DNA of 64,000 bases from SABI01 sp028532915 (GTDB lineage Bacteria; Spirochaetota; Spirochaetia; Sphaerochaetales; Sphaerochaetaceae): positions 1,736,001 through 1,800,000 of the forward strand of contig OY781923.1 in the NCBI GenBank assembly GCA_963677225.1, written 5' to 3'. A program made the position numbers and the translations under genes. Below the pieces are notes generated by a model. That model worked only from the letters and a program-made list of their open reading frames with translations. It was not told the origin of the DNA and did not search any database. This document shows, piece after piece, positions 26,219-34,690 of the stretch (positions within the stretch are counted from its first letter, which is position 1; each line of letters opens with the position of its first letter).

Positions 26219-26272
26219 TCACTCATGGCAACTTCTGAAGTCCGGTGGGTTCACGAGCGTTTTTTTCATCAT
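26219..26272 (-). pseudogene. Duplicated 5' fragment of the MFS gene fused to the IS end
   Basis: The right repeat copy carries the tandem start codons and first nine codons of the MFS gene with one change (Pro to Thr), then runs into the terminal repeat of the element: MMKKTLVNPPDFRSCHE and a TGA. It is a by-product of the target duplication. Because the MFS promoter is duplicated too, the 17-residue frame and the transposase behind it may be transcribed. Confidence 0.8.
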
Positions 26273-26378
26273 TTGTTGACAATTTAATGAAAAATGAGAA
26301 ATATTATCAAGTGTTTTGATGAAAGTCGGAACAAAATCAGTTGCAACTGTCACCTTTCATGCATTATTGTAGCTATAT
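26246..26378. repeat. Right copy of the 133-bp direct repeat (target-site duplication)
   Basis: Matches 23983-24115 at 132 of 133 positions by direct comparison. It ends within the ATG of the DUF212 gene, so the repeat spans exactly from codon nine of the MFS gene to the second base of that ATG. It holds TTGACA (26276-26281), a likely -35 for the DUF212 gene. Confidence 0.93.
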
Positions 26379-26829
26379 GGATCAGATACTACTAAACAGG
26401 CCCCTCGCGGCAGCTTTCTTCAGTGCAGTTTTCGCTCAGTTCCTTAAGCCGTTCATCTTCTATCCAATAGAGAAAAAATTCGATATCCATCTGTTCTACA
26501 GCACAGGAGGAATGCCCTCATCGCATACGGCTGCTGTCGTAGCTCTATGTACCAGTATATTGGTGCTTGAGGGGTGGAACAGCTATTATTTTGCCATATC
26601 ATTGACGTTCGCCGCGATCGTCATCCACGATTCAATGGGTATCCGCAGAGCAGCCGGGAAACAGGCGGCGATAATCAACGAATGGAGCAGAATATTCACC
26701 GAGATCCATGAGCAGGGACAGTTCACTCCCGAGAATCTCAAGACGATGCTCGGACACTCTTTCACACAGGTCGTAGGCGGTTTTGCTCTGGGAATCTTCT
26801 TCGGTTTATTGTTCACAATCATTCTATGA
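26377..26829 (+). CDS. DUF212 / divergent PAP2-family membrane protein
   Basis: Product of 150 residues with four or so membrane segments. The start LLNRPLAAAFFSAVFAQFLK and the block STGGMPSSHTAAVVAL are typical of the DUF212 family, which resembles acid phosphatases and vanadium haloperoxidases; the HTAAV motif carries the presumed catalytic His. Substrate unknown; a lipid-phosphate phosphatase is plausible. There is no Shine-Dalgarno sequence at ATG 26377. The gene was originally divergent from the MFS gene before the insertion. Its stop overlaps the first ARG-box-like site of the ABC operon. Confidence 0.85.
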   Translation: MDQILLNRPLAAAFFSAVFAQFLKPFIFYPIEKKFDIHLFYSTGGMPSSHTAAVVALCTSILVLEGWNSYYFAISLTFAAIVIHDSMGIRRAAGKQAAIINEWSRIFTEIHEQGQFTPENLKTMLGHSFTQVVGGFALGIFFGLLFTIIL

Positions 26830-26876
26830 ATATTTATACATGATTAATTGACTTTAATTGCATATTTATGTAAATT
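26826..26876 (+). promoter_or_regulatory. Promoter and two ARG-box-like sites of the amino-acid ABC operon
   Basis: ATGAATATTTATACAT (26826-26841) and TTGCATATTTATGTAA (26858-26873) are both near palindromes of the ARG-box type and begin 32 bases apart, as do the two sites before argG. TTGACT (26848-26853) and TAAATT (26871-26876) are 17 bases apart, so the second site lies between -35 and -10, a position fit for repression. Confidence 0.65.
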
Positions 26877-26904
26877 AAAGAATCTTTTAATTTATGGAGT
26901 TCAT

Positions 26905-27660
26905 ATGAATAAAAAACTAGTTGCTGTTTTAATCATTCTGGCACTTTGTGTTACCACCATCTTTGCTCAGGGCGGTAAAGAAACCGAAGGATATGTGATC
27001 GGCTCTGACTGTACATGGCCGCCTCTCGAATATGTCGATGAGAACGGGGATATCGTCGGATTCGAAATCGATCTTGTTGCTGCAATCAGCGATTACTCCG
27101 GTGTCCCTCTCAAAATCAAGAACGTCGCATGGGACGGGATTTTCGCAGGACTCTCAAACGGTGCATATGATGCTGTCGTCTCCGGTGTTACCATTCTCGA
27201 AGAAAGAAAGAAAGCAATGGATTTCACCATTCCCGTTCTCGAGATCACCCAGTCGATTCTCGTTCAGTCCTCTCAGACCGAAATCTCTTCAACCGCTGAT
27301 CTGGCCGGAAAGACCGTCGGTGTCCAGATCGGTACCACAGGTCAATTTGCACTCGAGAGCATAAACGGTGTGACGATCAAAAGCTATGACGAGATTGGAC
27401 TTGCCGTTCAGGATCTTCTGAACGACAACCTCGATGCTGTCGTCGCTGACTCGATCATCGCTTCCGACTTCGTACTTGCCAACGAGAACTACAAAGGCAA
27501 ACTGACAGTCACCGGAGATCTTGGCGGAGACAAAGAACAGATCGGCTTCGCAGTGAAAAAAGGAGACACCGAATTGCTGGAACTGCTCAATGACGGCATT
27601 AAGGCAATGATGGATGACGGAACTGTCGACGAATTGAAGGCAAAATACAACATTCTGTAG
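26905..27660 (+). CDS. Amino-acid ABC transporter, substrate-binding protein (arginine inferred)
   Basis: Product of 251 residues: a signal peptide (about 1-20, ending TTIFAQGG), then the family 3 solute-binding fold with SDCTWPPLEYVDENGDIVGF, WDGIFAGLSNGAYDAVVSG and the hinge segment. This group binds polar amino acids such as Arg, Gln or His; an Asp in VVADS (about residue 180) lies in the usual amino-group site. The upstream ARG-box-like sites make arginine or a related basic amino acid the best guess. ATG 26905 has GGAG six bases upstream. A hairpin terminator separates it from the permease. Confidence 0.88.
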   Translation: MNKKLVAVLIILALCVTTIFAQGGKETEGYVIGSDCTWPPLEYVDENGDIVGFEIDLVAAISDYSGVPLKIKNVAWDGIFAGLSNGAYDAVVSGVTILEERKKAMDFTIPVLEITQSILVQSSQTEISSTADLAGKTVGVQIGTTGQFALESINGVTIKSYDEIGLAVQDLLNDNLDAVVADSIIASDFVLANENYKGKLTVTGDLGGDKEQIGFAVKKGDTELLELLNDGIKAMMDDGTVDELKAKYNIL

Positions 27661-27677
27661 GTGTGCAACACCAGTAG

Positions 27678-27709
27678 GATATAGGAGGGTCACTCCTCCT
27701 ATATCTTTT
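27678..27709 (+). terminator. Partial terminator between binding-protein and permease genes
   Basis: Arms 27678-27688 and 27695-27705 form a perfect 11-bp stem with a six-base loop and four T. Its place inside the operon would give more binding protein than permease, a common arrangement. Confidence 0.8.
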
Positions 27710-27720
27710 AATGAGGTCTC

Positions 27721-28590
27721 ATGGATACAAAAATCGAACATACAACAACTTCCAGACAGAATAAACTGAAACAGAAAATAGTCTCTCCTGCTCTGGAAGA
27801 TGAGAAAAATCGTCGTGTAATCGGTCCGAAACTGGAGATGACCGATGGAGTCCTTATTCCTAACAAGAATAATAATTCCATTTTCAATGCATGGCGATTC
27901 ACTTTTTTCTTTGCCATATTTTTGCTCGCTTATCTGATAATTTTTGTCCCGGATCCTTATCGGCAGATCGTACTCGTTGTCATCCAGGGCCTTCCGGTCA
28001 CCTTCCAGGTTACCGTGTTCTCAATCATCGGGGCCCTGTTCATCGGTTTGTTCGTCGGTCTCGGCTCTGTGAGCAAGAACAGGTTCATCAATATGCTTGC
28101 AGGAGTATATGTTGAATTCATCCGGGGAATTCCGCTGCTGGTACAGCTGATTTTTATCTATTATGCCCTGGGAAGATTACTCCAGATAGAAGGAATGCTG
28201 GCTGCCACGATAGCACTATCGATCTGTTTCGGTGCATACATGGGTGAGATCGTAAGAGCAGGGATTCAGGCCGTTCCTAAAGGACAGATGGAAGCGGCCA
28301 TCGCTCTCGGCCTTTCCCGTTCACAGGCGTTCCGGTATGTAATCATCCCGCAGACGGTCAAGGTGATTCTCCCTGCTATCGGAAATGAGTTCATTTCCAT
28401 GCTGAAAGATTCATCTCTCGTCTCGACGATCGCTCTGAGTGACATATTGAGAAAGGGAAGAGAATATATCTCGAGAACATTCCTTTCGCTCGAGACGATG
28501 CTCGTCGTTGCCCTGATCTATCTTGTCATCACGCTGATGCTGTCACGACTTGTTGCGATACTTGAAGAGAGGTTACATAAAAATGGATAG
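27721..28590 (+). CDS. Amino-acid ABC transporter, permease
   Basis: Product of 289 residues. About 55 hydrophilic N-terminal residues precede five membrane segments; the polar amino-acid permease motif is present as EFIRGIPLLVQLIF and the ATPase-contact loop as EAAIALGLSRSQAFRYVIIP. The N-terminal extension is longer than in most HisM/GlnP relatives. The ATPase start lies inside this gene's end, an 8-base overlap, so the two are coupled. Confidence 0.92.
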   Translation: MDTKIEHTTTSRQNKLKQKIVSPALEDEKNRRVIGPKLEMTDGVLIPNKNNNSIFNAWRFTFFFAIFLLAYLIIFVPDPYRQIVLVVIQGLPVTFQVTVFSIIGALFIGLFVGLGSVSKNRFINMLAGVYVEFIRGIPLLVQLIFIYYALGRLLQIEGMLAATIALSICFGAYMGEIVRAGIQAVPKGQMEAAIALGLSRSQAFRYVIIPQTVKVILPAIGNEFISMLKDSSLVSTIALSDILRKGREYISRTFLSLETMLVVALIYLVITLMLSRLVAILEERLHKNG

Positions 28591-29323
28591 AATTCGAATC
28601 GAACATCTGTATAAGGATTATCAGCTGGGCAGCAACCAGACAGTTCATGCCGTGAAGGATGCATCTCTTTCAGTCAAACAGGGAGAGGTCGTACTGATCA
28701 TCGGACCGTCAGGGTCAGGGAAAAGTACACTTCTTCGTTCTGTGAACAAACTCGAGATTCCAACCTCAGGAAAGATTTTCATCGATGATGATGAGGTCAC
28801 CGGTACAGCTGATATCAGAAAGATCCGTGAAGAGGTGGGAATGGTGTTTCAGAGCTTCAATCTGTTTGCCCATCTTTCAGTTATCGACAATATCATGCTA
28901 GCACCTTTGAAAGTGAAGAAGATGAATAAAGCCGATGCACTGCGCCTCGCGAGAGAGCTTCTCGAGAAAGTCGGTCTTTCCGATAAGGAAGACAGTTTTC
29001 CTTCTCAGCTTTCAGGCGGACAGCAGCAGAGAGTAGCTATCGCCCGGGCTCTTGCGATGAATCCGAAGGTTATGCTCTTTGACGAACCGACAAGTGCACT
29101 TGACCCGGAAATGATCAAAGAGGTCCTCGATGTGATGCTCTCTCTAGCGAAAAGCGGTATGACGATGCTTATCGTCTCGCATGAAATGGGTTTTGCCTCC
29201 GCCGCGGCGGACAGAGTCGTCTTCATGGACGGCGGAGAGGTCATAGAGATAGACACTCCTGACAACCTTTTCTCCCGCCCGAAAGAAGAAAGAACGAAAA
29301 AATTCCTGGATAACATTCTCTAG
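28583..29323 (+). CDS. Amino-acid ABC transporter, ATP-binding protein
   Basis: Product of 246 residues, GlnQ/HisP/ArtP type. Walker A GPSGSGKST (about 40-48), the Q-loop in VFQSFNLF, signature LSGGQQQR, Walker B VMLFDEPTSALDP and the switch His in IVSHEMGF are all present. Start ATG 28583 overlaps the permease stop; an extension to 28550 would add unrelated residues. It completes a three-gene transporter operon ended by the terminator at 29340-29387. Confidence 0.96.
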   Translation: MDRIRIEHLYKDYQLGSNQTVHAVKDASLSVKQGEVVLIIGPSGSGKSTLLRSVNKLEIPTSGKIFIDDDEVTGTADIRKIREEVGMVFQSFNLFAHLSVIDNIMLAPLKVKKMNKADALRLARELLEKVGLSDKEDSFPSQLSGGQQQRVAIARALAMNPKVMLFDEPTSALDPEMIKEVLDVMLSLAKSGMTMLIVSHEMGFASAAADRVVFMDGGEVIEIDTPDNLFSRPKEERTKKFLDNIL

Positions 29324-29339
29324 TAGATCCATCTTACCC

Positions 29340-29387
29340 GACAGATAAGCAATAGTAGATTCTGCCTATTGCTTATTTGTCTTTTTT
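29340..29387 (+). terminator. Terminator of the amino-acid ABC operon
   Basis: Arms 29340-29355 and 29366-29381 form a 16-bp stem with one G-U pair and a ten-base loop, followed by six T. Confidence 0.9.
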
Positions 29388-29403
29388 CCCTCACAGTCTG
29401 ATC

Positions 29404-30072
29404 ATGAATACACAAGATACCTGGCTGAAACGTCATATAACCTTACACGATCATCAAGACAGAACGAGTGAGCGGGAGAATGCCATATCACATGGTATCG
29501 CATCTGTGCTGTCACTGGGGTTCATCTTCATGATCTTCGCGTTGAGAAATGAGTTCCAATCCGGATCGACCTATGCGGGAATGATTATCTTCTCCTTCTC
29601 GCAATGGATCCTCTTCACATCTTCAACTTTCTATCACTATCTCGAAAAAGGTGATATGAAACGGCTGTTCAGAATATTCGACCACAGCACCATATACTTC
29701 CTCATAGCCGGAACCTATGCACCTATTCTGCTGTACATCAACACCCCATCTACCAGACTTATTTTTGCTGCTGTGTACCTGTTTCTGATAGGAGGCATTC
29801 TCTCTACGATATTCTGGTGGGGAAGGTTCAAGGTCCTTCATGTGATACTCTATCTTGTGATGGGCTGGTCTATTGTCTTTGTCTGGGATGAAGTGGTTCC
29901 GAATCTTCCGGGAAGGCTCATAAGTTTCATCATAGCGGCGGGGATCCAGTACACGGTCGGCGTCCTCTTCTATGCCCTGAAAAAGATGAATCATGGTCAT
30001 CTTGTCTGGCATATCCTCTGTATGAGTGCAAGTGCGACTTTCAGCACCGGTTTTCTTCTCTATTTTATCTGA
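29404..30072 (+). CDS. Haemolysin III / AdipoR-like (PAQR) membrane protein
   Basis: Product of 222 residues with seven membrane segments. The three conserved blocks of the HlyIII/PAQR family are present: ENAISHGIASVL, SSTFYHYLEKGDMKRLFRIF followed by DHSTIYFLIAGTYAP, and a C-terminal HLVWHILCMSAS, which supply the metal-binding His and Asp residues. Bacterial members are of uncertain function; hydrolase or membrane homeostasis roles are proposed. Start ATG 29404 lacks a ribosome binding site. A methyltransferase gene follows after 43 bases. Confidence 0.88.
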   Translation: MNTQDTWLKRHITLHDHQDRTSERENAISHGIASVLSLGFIFMIFALRNEFQSGSTYAGMIIFSFSQWILFTSSTFYHYLEKGDMKRLFRIFDHSTIYFLIAGTYAPILLYINTPSTRLIFAAVYLFLIGGILSTIFWWGRFKVLHVILYLVMGWSIVFVWDEVVPNLPGRLISFIIAAGIQYTVGVLFYALKKMNHGHLVWHILCMSASATFSTGFLLYFI

Positions 30073-30115
30073 GATAACGATAGACAGATACAGCCGATAC
30101 CGATACAGTGATGAT

Positions 30116-30901
30116 ATGCCCGATACACCAGATTCGAAACAGATTCAGTTCGACCGATATTATCAGGAAATATACAAAGAAAGGTGGCAGACTCTCAAGA
30201 CGGCCCTTCTGGCACAGACTACGCCTGTAGCTTTCCAGTACTCTCCTTCGTGTCAGCCGTATTACCTCGATGAAGCTTCCGTTATAGCCGCGTCAGCTCT
30301 TCCTGTACGGGAAGGAAACACAGTACTAGACATGTGCGCTGCTCCCGGAGGGAAATCTCTTGTTCTGGCGAAAAAACTTGGCAATTCGGGTTCGCTCGTA
30401 TGCAACGACCGCTCCTCTAAACGCAGGTCCAGGCTTCATTCGGTTGTGAACTCTCATCTTGACCCTCAGATGGTCCAACGCGTTACGATCACAAGTCATG
30501 ATGCTTCAAAATGGTCATTATATGAACAGAACATATATGATGCAGTCCTTCTGGATGCTCCATGTTCGTCAGAACGACATCTTCTGCATGACACGAAAGC
30601 CATGGCGCAGTGGAGCCCCCGAAGAACCAGAATGCTGGCAATCCAGCAGTTTGCGATGCTCGCTTCAGCTTTGGAAGCGGTGAAAGCGGGCGGATACATA
30701 CTTTACAGCACCTGCTCGATAAGTCCTCTTGAAAACGAGAAGGTGGTTGAAAAACTCGAAAAGAAACGAAAAGGACGATATGAGATAATCGATTTGAATC
30801 TCGATACCGCACAGAAGTGTTCTTCCGGCCAGATCATTCTGCCCGACAGTGAAGAGAATCTCGGTCCTCTCTATTTCTGCCTGATAAGGAGAACCGGATG
30901 A
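30116..30901 (+). CDS. RNA m5C methyltransferase, NOL1/NOP2/Sun family (NSUN4-like)
   Basis: Product of 261 residues. AdoMet site VLDMCAAPGGKSL, then LLDAPCSSERHLL and YSTCSISPLENEKVV, which hold the two Cys of m5C RNA methyltransferases. It lacks the extra N-terminal NusB domain of RsmB and the C-terminal RNA-binding domain of RsmF; the short form and the PCSSERH stretch look most like NSUN4. Target rRNA is likely but not proven. Start ATG 30116 is chosen by alignment to the domain. The last four bases overlap the DUF362 gene start. Confidence 0.87.
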   Translation: MPDTPDSKQIQFDRYYQEIYKERWQTLKTALLAQTTPVAFQYSPSCQPYYLDEASVIAASALPVREGNTVLDMCAAPGGKSLVLAKKLGNSGSLVCNDRSSKRRSRLHSVVNSHLDPQMVQRVTITSHDASKWSLYEQNIYDAVLLDAPCSSERHLLHDTKAMAQWSPRRTRMLAIQQFAMLASALEAVKAGGYILYSTCSISPLENEKVVEKLEKKRKGRYEIIDLNLDTAQKCSSGQIILPDSEENLGPLYFCLIRRTG

Positions 30902-32034
30902 ACAAAACAACAGCAGCAGTAGCTATCACCCGGTGCGCGACCTACTCGAAAGAAGATCTGACCGCCTCTCTCAAGTTGATCCTCGACGAGGGGGGGATGA
31001 TGGATGTCACAGATAAAACCATCCTTCTGAAACCTAATCTTCTCTCCGATGCTCCTCCCGAGAAGGCCATCACCACCCGTGGAGAGGTAGTTGAGGTTCT
31101 TATCAGACTTCTCTACGAAAGAGGCGCGAAAAAGATCTATGCAGGAGACTCTCCCGGAATACACACAAACCATTTCATACCGAAACACTCGGGTATCTAT
31201 GATGCAGTGGTCAATTCAGGTGCACAGTGGATACATTTTTCCGATGAAACGGTGATGAAAAAGATTCCCTATACCTACGGCAGAAAACTTCCTCTTCCTG
31301 CGATCATCGATGAAGTCGACTACGTGTTCTCCGTTGCGAAGATGAAGACACACCAGCTGATGTATATCACCGGAAGTGTCAAAAATCTTTTCGGTCTTGT
31401 TCCCGGCCTTCATAAGAGCGGGTCCCATCTGCGTTATCCCACAAGAGAGTCCTTCTCCCGACTCATCTGCGGCCTGTACAAGGTGAACAGACCCCAATTC
31501 TCGATCATCGACGGAATCATCAGCATGGAGGGTGCAGGACCCGCCAACGGAGTACCCCGCTATACAGGATTACTTCTCGGGGGAAGAGAAGCGCCTTCGG
31601 TCGACACGGCGATGTCCGTTATCATGGGAGTAGATCCCTCAACCGTACCACTGCTCGAAACGCTTCATAAAAAGAATCTTACCGATTTCGACAGGTTGGA
31701 AGATATCCCCTTCCCTCTTCTGTCTCCTTCAGACCTTGTCATAGAGGATTATAAACGAATCGATCAGGACAGACAGACAAACCTTTTCAATGCGCTCATC
31801 GGTCCGTTTTTTACCAGAAAGTTCAAATTCAATCATCAAAAAAAGGAACCGAGACCGATTTTTATAGATGACTCGTGTATCGGATGCGGCAGATGTATCA
31901 CGATCTGTCCGGGAAAGGCACTCTCTTTTTCTTCTGACAGAAAGATCTCAGCTGATTACAAAAAGTGTATAAGATGTTATTGTTGTCATGAAGTGTGTCC
32001 TGCCGATGCGATCGAGATCGAACAAAGGGAGTAG
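30898..32034 (+). CDS. DUF362 protein with two C-terminal [4Fe-4S] clusters
   Basis: Product of 378 residues. The DUF362 domain (about 5-290) has KPNLLSDAPPEKAITT, AGDSPG and VAKMKTHQLMYITGSVKNLF. The tail is a bacterial ferredoxin module with CIGCGRCITICPGKAL and CIRCYCCHEVCPADAI, eight cluster Cys in all. Function is not established; a redox role in an anaerobe is likely. ATG overlaps the methyltransferase stop (ATGA), so the two are translationally coupled. Confidence 0.88.
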   Translation: MNKTTAAVAITRCATYSKEDLTASLKLILDEGGMMDVTDKTILLKPNLLSDAPPEKAITTRGEVVEVLIRLLYERGAKKIYAGDSPGIHTNHFIPKHSGIYDAVVNSGAQWIHFSDETVMKKIPYTYGRKLPLPAIIDEVDYVFSVAKMKTHQLMYITGSVKNLFGLVPGLHKSGSHLRYPTRESFSRLICGLYKVNRPQFSIIDGIISMEGAGPANGVPRYTGLLLGGREAPSVDTAMSVIMGVDPSTVPLLETLHKKNLTDFDRLEDIPFPLLSPSDLVIEDYKRIDQDRQTNLFNALIGPFFTRKFKFNHQKKEPRPIFIDDSCIGCGRCITICPGKALSFSSDRKISADYKKCIRCYCCHEVCPADAIEIEQRE

Positions 32035-32042
32035 AAATACAT

Positions 32043-32528
32043 ATGGGAGAATTGTCCACTGTTCTGTTCACATTACTTTTGGGTATCACCCCCATCAGCG
32101 AATTGAGAGGCGCGATTCCTTATGCGTTCTTCAACGGAATTCCATTAGTGACGAGTGCTCTTCTCGGGTGTCTTTCAAATCTTCTCGTCTACCCTCTTGT
32201 ATCCTTCTTCCTTAATATATTTCACTCTTTTTTTTATGCCCGCATCGGTTTCTACCGGAGATTCTTCGATCACACGATCGCCCGAATCCGTCACAAGGTA
32301 GAATCGAAAGTTGCTCTGTACGGTATGGTAGGAGTCACTCTTTTCGTCGCTATCCCCTTTCCCGTAACAGGAGCATACAGCGGTACTTTGGGATCCTGGG
32401 TACTCGGACTTGACAAGAGGAAGAGTTTTTTGGCAGTATCGATCGGAGTTCTGATATCCACGATCATTGTCACTGTGGTTCTTTTCCTCGGCAACGGAGC
32501 GTATTCGATCTGGATCAAACAAGTATAA
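32043..32528 (+). CDS. Small multidrug-export family (COG2426) membrane protein
   Basis: Product of 161 residues with four or five membrane segments and the family stretches ITPISELRGAIPYAF and IPFPVTGAYSGTLGSWVLGL. The COG2426 name comes from an early annotation; transport has not been shown. GGGAG lies about 11 bases upstream of ATG 32043. It starts eight bases after the DUF362 stop and ends 15 bases before the helicase start. Confidence 0.78.
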   Translation: MGELSTVLFTLLLGITPISELRGAIPYAFFNGIPLVTSALLGCLSNLLVYPLVSFFLNIFHSFFYARIGFYRRFFDHTIARIRHKVESKVALYGMVGVTLFVAIPFPVTGAYSGTLGSWVLGLDKRKSFLAVSIGVLISTIIVTVVLFLGNGAYSIWIKQV

Positions 32529-32543
32529 TACATGGAGCACCTC

Positions 32544-34559
32544 ATGAATTCTTCTCTCCTCTCTACTCTTAATGAAGGTCAACGACAGTCTGTTCTCACA
32601 ACCGAAGGTCCTCTTCTCATCATCGCAGGGGCCGGTTCCGGTAAAACTAAAATGATCACCCACAGGATCGCCTATCTTCTCGAGTCCGGGGTGCAGGAGA
32701 AAGAGATCCTTGCTCTTACATTCACGAATAAAGCAGGAAACGAAATGAGCGAACGTATTCGCTCTCTTACCGGCAAGCCGCTCAAGGACCTTCTCACCAC
32801 GACATTCCACTCTTTCGCTTTGAGAATCCTGAAGAAGCATATCCATCATCTCGGATTCCATCACAATTTCACGATCTACGACGGGCAGGACTGCACTGCA
32901 GTGTTAAAGGAAGTCCTTCGCGAAAAAGAGTACGATATCGCATCCTTCGATATCAGAGCCCTACTCGCTGTTCACAGTGAGATCAAAACCTCACGGATAA
33001 AAAGTCACCCGCTGTACACACCTGACATAGCCTCGCTCTTCGAGACATATGAGCAGCATATGAAACTGTATAATGCTCTCGATTTCGATGATCTGATAAT
33101 AAACACCCTGAAACTCTTTGAAGAATTCCCCCATGTCCTCGAACAGGTGCGGTCCAGATTCACTCATATCATGGTCGACGAATTTCAGGACACTTCAGCC
33201 ATGCAGTACAGGCTCATCCATCATCTTGCTCAGGAACATCGCAACATCTGCATCGTCGGTGATGATGATCAGTCCATCTACTCCTGGAGAGGAGCAAACT
33301 ACCAGAATATCGTCCAGTTCGAGACGGACTTTCCCGAACGTAAAGAGATCTTCCTCGACAGGAACTACCGCTCGAGCAACACAATTCTTTCTGCAGCCAA
33401 CCAGCTGATAGTCAACAACAGGGACAGGAAGGAAAAGACGCTGTGGACCGACAGTGATAACGGAGAGACGATCATCACCTTGGAGAGCGAAGACGGTGAA
33501 GATGAGGCTAGAACAATCATAGAACAGATGAGGTCCGTCAGTTTCAGAGAGCAGCTCGGATGGTCATCTTTCGGGATTCTTGTGAGAACGAACCATCTGC
33601 TGCCGACACTCGAGAACGCCTTCATGCTCGAACAGATACCTGTTTCAGTAACAGGCGGGCAGAGCTTCTTCGAGCGCAAGGAGGTCAAAGACCTCATCGC
33701 CTATATGAGAGTGTTCGTCAACCTCAACGACGATATCGCACTTTTGAGAATCATCAACACCCCGAGAAGAAAGATCGGTCTGGCGACTCTCTCAGCGGTA
33801 CGGCATATCAAAGATGCTCTGCATATCTCATACTGGGAGGCTACAGCCCATATTCTTGAACATAAAGAAGATTATCCTTCATCCCGGATAAAAGCCCTTC
33901 AGCAGTTCTACGATCTCATAGAGGAGTATCAGTCACTCTTTTTCCAGGGCGGAAGGAGAAAGAGCAAGGTGCTGCATTCACTGCTTGAGAGGATAGAATA
34001 CCGCAGTTTCCTTCTATGTGAATATCCCGGGAATGAGAATGGTGCGTTATGGCGGTATTCCTCCATGGAAACGTTTTTGAAACTCTTTTCAAGATGGGAA
34101 AATGATCCTGAGAACTATGAGAACAACATCTATGAATATCTTCAGCGTCTGATGCTGCAGATGAGAGAACAGCAGGATAAAGAGAAAGGGGAAGAACGTG
34201 TCTCGCTGATGACGATGCATTCTGCAAAAGGACTTGAATTCGACACGGTCTTTCTGGCGGGAGTCGAGGATCATATCATCCCCCATAGAAGGACGATAGA
34301 GGAGAATGAAAAGGCACTGGAAGAGGAACGGAGACTCTTCTATGTTGCAATCACCCGGGCGAAGAAACGGCTTTATATATCCTATGCGAAACAAAGAAAG
34401 GTGGGCAGTGATTATATGACAACATCTCCCTCCCGATTTCTTGAAGAGATCTCTGCCGACCTGTTTTCGTTTCCTACGGAAGAAGAACAGATGAGCACCG
34501 ACGAACATCTCGAGCGGCTCTCTTCTCTGGCCGCGTTCCTTGAGTCTAAAGAAGCTTAA
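32544..34559 (+). CDS. UvrD/Rep/PcrA-family DNA helicase
   Basis: Product of 671 residues, superfamily 1A 3'-5' helicase. Walker A AGAGSGKTK, motif II DEFQDTSAMQ, motif III GDDDQSIYSWRGA, and motifs V/VI SLMTMHSAKGLEF and YVAITRAKK are all present. The length is close to Rep (about 673) and shorter than PcrA or UvrD, and it lacks the PcrA C-terminal tail, so a Rep-like replication-restart role or general repair role is possible. ATG 32544 has GGAG six bases upstream; an ATG at 32532 overlaps that site. Confidence 0.92.
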   Translation: MNSSLLSTLNEGQRQSVLTTEGPLLIIAGAGSGKTKMITHRIAYLLESGVQEKEILALTFTNKAGNEMSERIRSLTGKPLKDLLTTTFHSFALRILKKHIHHLGFHHNFTIYDGQDCTAVLKEVLREKEYDIASFDIRALLAVHSEIKTSRIKSHPLYTPDIASLFETYEQHMKLYNALDFDDLIINTLKLFEEFPHVLEQVRSRFTHIMVDEFQDTSAMQYRLIHHLAQEHRNICIVGDDDQSIYSWRGANYQNIVQFETDFPERKEIFLDRNYRSSNTILSAANQLIVNNRDRKEKTLWTDSDNGETIITLESEDGEDEARTIIEQMRSVSFREQLGWSSFGILVRTNHLLPTLENAFMLEQIPVSVTGGQSFFERKEVKDLIAYMRVFVNLNDDIALLRIINTPRRKIGLATLSAVRHIKDALHISYWEATAHILEHKEDYPSSRIKALQQFYDLIEEYQSLFFQGGRRKSKVLHSLLERIEYRSFLLCEYPGNENGALWRYSSMETFLKLFSRWENDPENYENNIYEYLQRLMLQMREQQDKEKGEERVSLMTMHSAKGLEFDTVFLAGVEDHIIPHRRTIEENEKALEEERRLFYVAITRAKKRLYISYAKQRKVGSDYMTTSPSRFLEEISADLFSFPTEEEQMSTDEHLERLSSLAAFLESKEA

Positions 34560-34690
34560 ATAAATATAACAATTATATTTTATTTGTATATTTTTTATAT
34601 AATATAAATATAATTTACATCTTATTTATACTATTATTAATATCGTTTTCATATAGTTTAGCGGTAAAAGACCAACGAAAATCATATAAG
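34560..34690. other. AT-rich intergenic region between helicase and RHH gene
   Basis: About 80 bases of almost pure A/T follow the helicase stop, with repeated TATAA/TTATA words but no clean hairpin. It is the convergent gap between the helicase and the ParA-RHH pair. I see no gene here. Confidence 0.6.

Larger units (their letters stand above)
24116..26245 (-). mobile_element. IS1634-family insertion sequence, 2130 bp, apparently intact
   Basis: Bounded by 17-bp terminal inverted repeats (24116-24132 and 26229-26245) that match at 15 of 17 positions, with one transposase gene and no passenger. A long direct repeat of 133 bp flanks it. The IS1634/IS1549 family is known for unusually long and variable target duplications, so both the transposase and the flanks point to the same family. 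One mismatch between the flanks suggests a fairly recent insertion. Transposase and terminal repeats look intact, so the element may still be active. Confidence 0.93.

Noticed and set aside
23983..26378. The 133-bp repeats as two independent paralogous promoter regions
   Set aside because: One mismatch in 133, exact abutment to both ends of an insertion sequence and a truncated MFS start in the right copy all point to a target duplication.
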